From the NCBI GenBank assembly GCA_000469685.2, contig LS997567.1, positions 38,901,005-38,965,004 of the forward strand: a stretch of DNA of 64,000 nt, in the 5' to 3' direction. Under the pieces are notes generated by a model. That model was given only the letters and a program-made list of their open reading frames with translations, was not told the origin of the DNA and searched no databases. Source of the stretch: Haemonchus contortus (lineage: Eukaryota > Nematoda > Chromadorea > Rhabditida > Trichostrongylidae). Shown here piece by piece: positions 56,872 to 64,000 of this stretch (positions are counted from its first letter, which is position 1; each line of letters opens with the position of its first letter). The translations under genes and the position numbers were made by a program.

Positions 56872-57382
56872 ACCCATAATGCGCGGGAAACGTTCGTTCC
56901 AATCGCTGACGAAACAAGGTACGCCGCACACGTCGCCCGCAGCGCTGCCCACTGCGATATCGAGAAGGACGCGCTTTAACCGTGCAAGGATTTTACGATT
57001 TTATTCATTTGACCGCGCGCGGGTATTTGAATGCAACTTAGAACATGGCAATTGAGAAATGAGTGAGATCTGCTTGTAGAATAAGCGAAGTAAAGTGGAA
57101 TAAGGCGTGACGAGTTTTTTCCATCTAGAAAATAGGGTCATAAAAAAGTGAGATAGTAAGGCGATAAGTTGAAGGAGATTCTCCACTGAAAATGTGCAGA
57201 GCGGCTGCGACGCCGATGTTGCGCTCGAATGTCCGCATACAGTAAAATAATTCAAATCGGAATACCCTTGCGCGATGCAAACGCGTCCATCTCGAAATCG
57301 CAGTGGGTTGCGCCGCGCGCGACCTGTGCGGCATGACCTAATTTCATCGGAAATCGGAACGGTGCGCATCCGTTATGCATAA
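56872..57382. mobile_element. CpG-rich long-TIR element, about 0.5 kb
   Basis: The segment 56872-57035 aligns with the reverse complement of 57215-57382: CGCCGCAC.CGTCGC, CCCACTGCGAT.TCGAGA, GACGCG, and TATTTGAATGCAAC against CATTCGAGCGCAAC. Arms are about 165 bp and 75-80 percent alike by eye, around about 180 bp of interior. The minus-strand open frames here (57001-57369) follow from the CG-rich arms. Confidence 0.78.
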
Positions 57383-57732
57383 TGAAATGACGGGTAAATC
57401 AAAAAGTAAAATTCTCGTACGAGCGGAAACAGTGAGTAGAGTTTGGGTAAATCTAGAAATCTTTTACAATGTACCTCTTGTGATACAAAAATGTTTAGCT
57501 GAGCTAAGATGGTTGTTTTCTGCCCCAGTAAAATAACTGGGATCGAACCAAAAGGTGATTTGAGAAGGGGTGCGGAACAACTCAAGTTACTACTCTCTTG
57601 CGTTGTCTTTTTTTGACGTTTTTGGTGCAGCGTTCACAGTCCCGTGAATGTGTTATACAGTAACCCGTGCAGTACCCCAACACCCACTCCTGGACCAGGT
57701 ACCTTTTCGTATCCTTTGCAGTTCGTTGTATA

Positions 57733-58998
57733 CAGGGTGCCCTCCCAAAATTATGTGCGTGCGCCAAAATTCAGAAATTTTTAAGGTAGAAATAATCTAC
57801 CAAATCCACATTACCTGCTACTAAATAGTTGCGTAAGGCTTCTTTGCTATATGCATGGTTACCGAACTGTGGAACTCCCAATATCTTCCAGATGGAGGCT
57901 CTTTTAACGCCACTCGCAATCATTGACACGCGAGAGGTGAAGGGGCATTATGAAATTCTTCGGGATTTTCATAATAACCATTAGGAGGCCGATTAAATGA
58001 TATAGAAAAGAAGATTGAATCAGGAATAAACCAGGAAAGGTAGAATGTTTCTGAAGGTTGGACTATTAAAATGGTCCGTCCACCGATTGGTCGGGATCCT
58101 GGGTGACTCATCAAAAGAAAGTCAATGAGCATGGCTGATCAGAGTTATCGTAAGAAGAATGTCATGCAGAAGCTTCATCGCCATTCTATCGCATGCAGAA
58201 ATTTCGCTTGAATTCCGATCTCAACGGGCACTGCAGGGCCAAAAAATGCAGAAAGTCGCAGACCCACTTAAGTGATGACAATCCTTCATCGTTTTCTCTG
58301 GCCAAAAAATTTTCAATGATAAAACCATCCCTCAGCAACCAAAACGTTCGCGCTCCGGAAAGAAACATCTAACTTGCAATCTCTCCAAAAATAATTTTAT
58401 AGAACAGTAAAAGGATGTTTTTTGAGGAAGTCACTGGCAAGTGTAAGACGCTCGCGGTTTTTCCGGTGCAGGCGTGAAAATTGATCAAGACCAGTTCTCA
58501 AAGAGCGTACTGATGGACGTAATTGAACACTGATCCGACTAAGTTCCCTGAAACATCTCGTGGTCATCTCAGCAGGACGCTATTCCAGCCCACAGCGCCA
58601 AGCTTGCCCGCGAGTGGTGCCGACGACAGCCGCCCGACTTCACCGGTAAAAAGTAATGGCCATCCTACGTTCCAGAAATTGAATCATTTGACGACCCGTA
58701 TGGTCCCTGAATAGAGGAGGATCTAACGAGTGTGCAGTCCCAGTTTGGAGTCCTAGAAAGCAAGACTGAAGAACGGCTGGGAGGAAATGGAGAAGGATAC
58801 CTGGGTGCCACATGCGATCAGGTCGAGAGCAAACTTTGGGCCTCTATCCGCGCTAATGGGGTGTATTTCGAAATATGATTGTAGTGTACTGTAGCAAATG
58901 GTGTTAACTGACGTGCACAAAAATTCCACCGTCTTTCGCAGCTGAGAAGCACCAAATACATAGCTTTAAATTGGCGCACATAATTTTGGGACACCTTG
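57733..58998 (+). pseudogene. Relic mariner transposon with dead transposase
   Basis: The terminal inverted repeats start CAGGGTG..CCCAAAATTATGTGCG (57733) and end with the complement (58998), with TA on both sides; the length of about 1.27 kb is normal for mariner. On the + strand a broken transposase can be traced: FSGQKIFND (first catalytic Asp region), GVKIDQDQFSKSVL, QDAIPAHSAKLAREWCRR (second Asp), DFTG...WPSY, then NGEGYLGATCDQ and SIRANGVYFE. Several stops and frameshifts separate these blocks, so it is inactive. Mariner is a cut-and-paste element with a DD34D catalytic triad (family knowledge). Confidence 0.88.
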
Positions 58999-59426
58999 TA
59001 TACAACGGGTGTTTGGACGCGCTTGAGTGTGTCTTCAGGTTACTGTTAACCCATTCACGGGACTTCAAAGTCTTTCTTGTGGAAGACAACAATTCTCTTA
59101 CCTTTTTCTCCGAATTCTCCTCCTTCAGAATGCCACGCGGACCGGCTCCGCCGAGGTCAACTGCAAACATGAGCTCACTCATTTAATGGTGTTCTTGAAA
59201 TCATACCTAATACCGGGAGGACTCAGTGAACGAAGCCACGGCACCACCCCAGCTACAGGGTTATTCTATTTAGAACTGCCCCATGAAGGTGGTCCCCAAT
59301 GTATGATGTGGGTCGTCAGGGCAGGGAGTCAAATTTTCACTGAAGGCACGTTTGCACGTAGATTGTGCCACTCGCACGACACGCATGCGCCGATCACTAC
59401 GCGCGGGAATTCGGGTATGAGTACAT

Positions 59427-59657
59427 ACGTGCGTCCGAGGATGCGCGCGGCAAATTGCGCGGCGAAGTGCGTGGCCGTTCAAACGACTCTGGCGCTTATT
59501 ATGAGGGCACAAACTTGACGTAGAGTAAATTATTAGGACCAGCTGACCATACTAATCTTCTCTACTTCAAATTTGGGCCCAAATGGTAAGCGCTAGAGTC
59601 GTTTGAACCGCCACGCCTTCGCCGCGCAATTTGCCGCGCGCATCCTCGGACGCACGT
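59427..59657. mobile_element. Whole-length foldback element, 231 bp
   Basis: It begins ACGTGCGTCCGAGGATGCGC and ends with the complement. The arms (about 113 bp) pair along their whole length to a centre near 59543. A diverged relative lies at 50925-51104. Non-coding. Confidence 0.92.
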
Positions 59658-59806
59658 AAGTTCCGTCCCCCGCGGGAACTCCATGACCAGCCGATACCCA
59701 CCCCTGGCGGTTTAGAAACAATATCCGATCCTTGTGTATGGTGCAGTGTTTATAACAACATACTCCCTTTGGAGGCGGATCCCGATTGAGTTACACTATA
59801 CAACGC

Positions 59807-62464
59807 TCAAAAATGGTAAGAATATTGGAATGACAAAGTACCGTTACCATCTTCGGCCTTGAGCTTCTTAGCTGTTGTTGAAAAAGAGGAACCTTTGGAG
59901 TTCCGCTTCTTTGCACACTTGTCCAAAGGGTTAGAACCACTAGAATGACATTGAAATGATATCCAGAAGATGATTGCAAAAATGAATGCTAGGGTCTATA
60001 GAGTGAACGTGCAGTTGTCTTATAGTAGAGAGAAAACACTCTAAAATGAGATTTGAAGGTTCTATGTTCTGTTGATTGAATAGTGATACATGAAAATTTT
60101 CCCGACTCACTTTCATCGGCACACATTCTTTATTTGGAAGCACAGTTCACGGTAATCTTGGGGTATCTAGTTTCAAACAAAATGGAAGTTATAGTCTAGA
60201 ACACAGAAAAAATGGTGATGGAAAAACAGGTGTATTCAGCGGAATATAAGGCTGCAAAAAGATCTGGAAAAAGGGAATTCAGGGGCTGGACGAGAATGTC
60301 ACTACAGAAGCGACATGGAAGTGCTTCAGGACGAGCTGTTCGAAAGTGCGCGTCACTGCATACATACAGGTGGGGTGCAGTCAGCTGTCTGCGTGCAAGG
60401 TTACAGCCCTTATGACGCTTAGAACTAATCCGCTTTTGGCGTGCATGTCGGCTGAGTCGGTTCTTGGGCCATTACTGTGCTCTATCTTAGCCGTATTGGT
60501 CGAAAATTCCTCTCAGGCTACCTTTAAGGTTATAGGAATATAGGAGGGGGAAATCTCAGAGTCCATTTCTAACGTGATCTGTGCCTCCAAACGAATTCAT
60601 TGCTTACTTTTCGACAGCACCAGCTTTTCCATCGTGGGCGGTTGGCTTGGATGGAATTTCACCATAGGTCTAAATAGATCTCTTACTTTTGTCCAAGCTA
60701 CAGAAAAAAAAGTGGAATTATGTTATACTATTATAATGGCCTGTCTCAAAACGGCAGCAGTAATACGGGGCGGGCCATAGTATGAAGACACCAGATCGGT
60801 GAGATTCTGGCCACCCTGAAACAATAACTCAAACTTTTCTCATAAAACTGACTGGGACAAACAAAGATGAGATTATTCAGAGACTTCCCTGCTCTACCTT
60901 CCTGCATTGGCTATTCATCTCATTATCACGTAGATAGGAGCAATGGTATGGGTGCAACCGTCTTTAGCTTACGACAAATCCACGTTTCAAGAAACATAAT
61001 TTACCAAAGATTCGGTGCCTCAAGAAATGCTAGACTTCCTATTACTGTTTGTTCAAAACAGTTCCGAATCAGCAGCGTGTCTACGGAGCTTTATGGAAGC
61101 AACACTGGTAGAAACTCTAGGTTTTCTCGGAACAGCAAGACTTTGCTGAATGATCTTTGACCATCAAAACAGAGAAAGAAAAATCAGTATCAAGTATTTT
61201 CACCTGCAACGAGGGACGTAGCTGAGCTTGACTGAGCAAGAGTAATCAAAAAAAGACAAGTCATGTATTACCGGGCACTTCAAATTTCCCAAATATACGC
61301 GACGGAATGGATTTTCAGGAGTGGACATCAGCTGGATGTAACGCTCAGTGGTGGGATCATCGTCGGCCTCCTGAATCATGCAAAATATGATTACACCAAA
61401 AATTAACTCTAAAAGACTCAGAAGTAATACATAAAAAATGGAAGCTTTATTTAGGGAACACAGCTCCACTCTTCCTCGCAGATCCTCTTGCGCGGTACAT
61501 TTCACGAAAATCGCTTGGTATGCACTCTCCCGTGAGAAGGAGTGTGACATAAAAAATATTGTACTAGTTCCTTTCTTGACATTTCCTTTGCTGGATCGCA
61601 GAACTCATAGGCCGCTCTCAAACTCCTCAAAGGAGAATTCCGCCTGATGAATACCCAGAAAAGTCAACCTATTCTATGGTAGCGCTGGAACTATAAACGC
61701 GAAATGCTCCACAATCTCCGAAGAATTGAACTTCTGGTTTCCAAATAAGTAGCTCAAGATCCGTTCAGTTCAAAAAGCCATAATAAAGAAAAAATACCTG
61801 TCCCCTTCGTCCTAATGATGAGCGCGCGGTTTACAAGGTACAATTATTGATTACGGTGCACGTGTCCAGCCCAGCTCACAGGCTGCTTTCATAGTCCGCC
61901 GGCGGCCGGACTGGCGGACTATGAAAGCAATCTATGAGCTAGGCTGGACACGTGCACCGTAATCAATAGTCTCCCGGCCGGCGTACTATGAAGGCAGGCA
62001 TAGCTGACAGGAAGGGAGGAAGGAAACACTCGGAAAAGTGACCAGGATGACATCAATTACAGCAAAATTCTACGAGCTCTACGAAGTTTCAAAAACATGA
62101 TAATTAATTGGTGTGTTTGTTTTGGCTATTATGATATTAATGAAAGCTACCAGGTTCGAATTGCAACCCACCGTTCCTATTAGACCTGTAAAGGTAATCG
62201 AAAAACTCAAGACGTATAATGTAACAGAGTAACAGTCTGCTGGTGCACACTAATAATACTCTTACGCGTTGGCAGGCTAACGAGGATGTCTGAGTGCTAC
62301 TTCGCCAGACAGACAAACGCTAAAACAGCAAAGTGTAAAAACAAAAATTGAAAATTAAGAATTTTTTTGAAAGTGTGTAGGAAAAAACTCACCACAACCA
62401 GTCCCTCGTTATTAACATAGTAATCACCATTAGGTGAAGCGAGGAAAGGCAAAAGTTTATCCAT
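59807..62464 (-). CDS. Hypothetical gene, partial exon set
   Basis: Exon 1, 62464-62393: MDKLLPFLASPNGDYYVNNE-GLVV with donor GTG|GTGAGT. Next, 61370-61272 after acceptor GATTCAG: EADDDPTTERYIQLMSTPEN-PFRRVYLGNLKCP, donor GTAATA; the phases match. A probable last exon, 59939-59807 after TTCTAG, ends KKLKAEDGNGTLSFQYSYHF and TGA, but its phase needs at least one further exon between, which I could not fix. No domain is recognised; the C-terminal part is Lys/Ser-rich. The long introns host a palindrome (61846-61967) and a dispersed repeat (60207-60620). Confidence 0.5.
60207..60620 (+). repeat. Unknown dispersed repeat family, copy 3
   Basis: Aligns with 45127-45600: GGCTGCAAAAAGATCTGG, GGGGCTGGACGAGAATGTCA, GGACGAGCTGTTCGAAAGTG, GTCGGCTGAGTCGGTTCTTGG, CTAACGTGATCTGTGCCTCC. 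It carries small indels that break the open frame of copy 1. Confidence 0.75.
61846..61967. mobile_element. Palindrome with GGCTGCTTTCATAGTCC core
   Basis: Outer arms ATTGATTACGGTGCACGTGT and inner arms beginning GGCTGCTTTCATAGTCCGCC pair across a CGGCGGCC-rich centre. A further partial CGGCGTACTATGAAGGCAGGC follows at 61979-62000, suggesting a second, decayed arm. It shares the 17-bp inner motif with 19633-19757. Confidence 0.9.
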
Positions 62465-64000
62465 GACTCACTTAGAACTGATCCTGAAAAAGGTTCCTGG
62501 CACTTTTATTACCACAAGTATCCCTTGTGCAATAGTTTGAGAGAAGAGGAGGTAAGTCGGCGAAATTAATAGTAACTCGTCACTAAGCATGCTGAAAACG
62601 TGCGGTACATAAATCATGAAGAAATTTGAGTAAGAAGCTACAAAAAAGATACAGTCAAAAAAAACTGAGCAATCGAGGGAATTTTTACGAGTAAAACGCC
62701 GCAGCCCGCGAATTTTAACTCCGCGGACCGCACACAGTGAGACAGAAGAGACACTAGACGACCCAGAGAAACCCGATACATATACGGAACATCGCGAAAA
62801 TCACTCAGTAAGAGAACGGAAAAGAGTTTTGTACGAAAAAAAACTGAAGCAAGGGAACCACAGCTTAGAAATCATCATATTTCAAGTCAGAAAAGTTATA
62901 TCGAACGGAGTAGTCGCGCGGCGTAGAAGCTGCTTTACGCATCGCGCGGCAACTCGTCCATCCTGTTTTATCTTTCAGTAAGCTCTGAAAGCCTTTGCGG
63001 CGATAAAATGCCATTTTTTTTTCGCAAAGTGTTTGAATTCCAAAGGCTAATCTCTCCACGTCTTGACGGAAACGCAGCGACTGTAGGAGAAGTATGCACG
63101 CGTCGACGTCCCCGCAATTACCAAACCTGCCTCAAATTCTTAGGGGAGATTTATATAAGTTTCTTCTCTTTCATTATAAACAAATAGTGTTGATGTCATG
63201 TATTCAGACTTCTCTTATTTCTAGGTGTAACGTTTAACCTGGGCCACTTTGAATCTTTCACTTCGCGATGAACGAAAAAATTAACAAGATTTAGATTGCA
63301 TCCGGACAATAAGAACAACAAAATACAGTCAAAACGAAAATCGGAGCGGCTCTGCGAAAAACAAACTTTTGAATAAAACATAAAAATGTGTTCTTACAAA
63401 ACAAACACAAAAAGAAGTTGAAGCTCAGTCGGTAAGGCCAAATCTCCTGCTTTACACCCTTTACACCCCACAGTGCACATGAGATCTCATGAATTTGGGT
63501 GGTCCCGCGACTATTGCCTTGAACGTAGTATCCACCGTATGCGCTAGATCTTCGAGGACTGGGGATTTCTGACGGAAATTGCCCTTTATATATTCTAAAT
63601 GCTTTCAACGCAGGCTTTCAGGGCGATTTTGTTCAGATCGTTGAAACCCTCAGTGTTGTGATGAACAGCTTTTGGGCTTGAGCCCGATAAAACATATAAA
63701 TGAAAGCCAAGGGTAGTAAGTAACCGTTCAGGGCGCCCGCAATGGTCCACGCGGGCAAACTGATTTGTTCATAGCACAAGCGATAAGCTAGGGGACGAGT
63801 TGTCAAGACTCAGGCACCAGGATCATGCTTCCTGATTTTCAGGAGTGCATCCTTTACAGTCAGCAAGGTACCACTCTTCAATTGGTATCTCCAAATTTCA
63901 TATATCTTATTATTTTTCCCTACGCTACGCGCTAGAGACGTAACTGGTATTTAGACTGTAACGACGCAAGTTTTAGCTGCGTCTGTAGCAAATTTTAGCA
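62465..64000. other. Anonymous DNA, possible upstream region
   Basis: It should include the promoter of the minus-strand candidate gene starting at 62464. A minus-strand 64-codon frame at 62865-63059 is unsupported. At 63420-63440, GAAGCTCAGTCGGTAAGGCC is a clear A-box-like run with no intact B box, probably a SINE head. Nothing else recognisable. Confidence 0.35.

Noticed and set aside
57001..57369. 122-codon minus-strand open frame in CG-rich DNA
   Set aside because: It spans one arm of a long inverted repeat whose other arm lies at 56872-57035; openness follows from CpG richness.
63420..63490. tRNA gene (GCTCAGTCGGTAAGG)
   Set aside because: The A box is good but no B box or acceptor-stem pairing could be found at the right distance; more probably a SINE head.

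Overview
The window looks like nuclear DNA from a nematode, most likely a strongylid (hookworm-type) worm. It has short exons with GT-AG introns, an astacin metalloprotease with a C-terminal ShKT domain, a PAK kinase with nematode-style exon layout, and a dense load of tRNA-derived SINEs, foldback elements and decayed DNA transposons. There is no sign of bacterial operons. The species call is inference; the gene families come from motifs read directly in the sequence.

Two genes can be reconstructed almost completely. (1) An astacin-type secreted zinc metalloprotease on the + strand, 13528-21242: 15 exons, about 575 aa, ordered signal peptide, propeptide, catalytic domain (HEIGHSLGLFH), EGF-like, CUB, Ser/Thr/Pro linker, ShKT. 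Its exon 9-10 intron is filled by a 2.9-kb repeat element, and one proximal junction is abnormal. (2) A p21-activated kinase (group I PAK) on the - strand, 34317-26447: 15 exons, 547 aa, with CRIB/autoinhibitory segment, proline-rich linker and kinase domain, plus an in-frame candidate cassette exon.

Between them (21.2-25.2 kb) lies a rearranged block. The astacin 3' end is duplicated and broken, a SINE sits in one copy and is missing from the other, and MULE-transposase-like exons and a long-TIR element lie between the copies. Upstream of the PAK gene (34.4-41.7 kb) is mostly anonymous DNA with CpG-rich islands that may be promoters. A second copy of the 2.9-kb element is at 41.8-44.4 kb. 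The right third (45-64 kb) is repeat-rich: a three-copy unknown dispersed family, an RTE retrotransposon fragment, a relic mariner, several foldback elements, and weaker candidate genes at 54.3-55.8 kb (+) and 59.8-62.5 kb (-). The left 13 kb holds no gene I can support, only diverged repeats, hairpins and a 0.4-kb ATATT satellite.

No tRNA, rRNA or CRISPR was found. The tRNA-like boxes present look SINE-derived.
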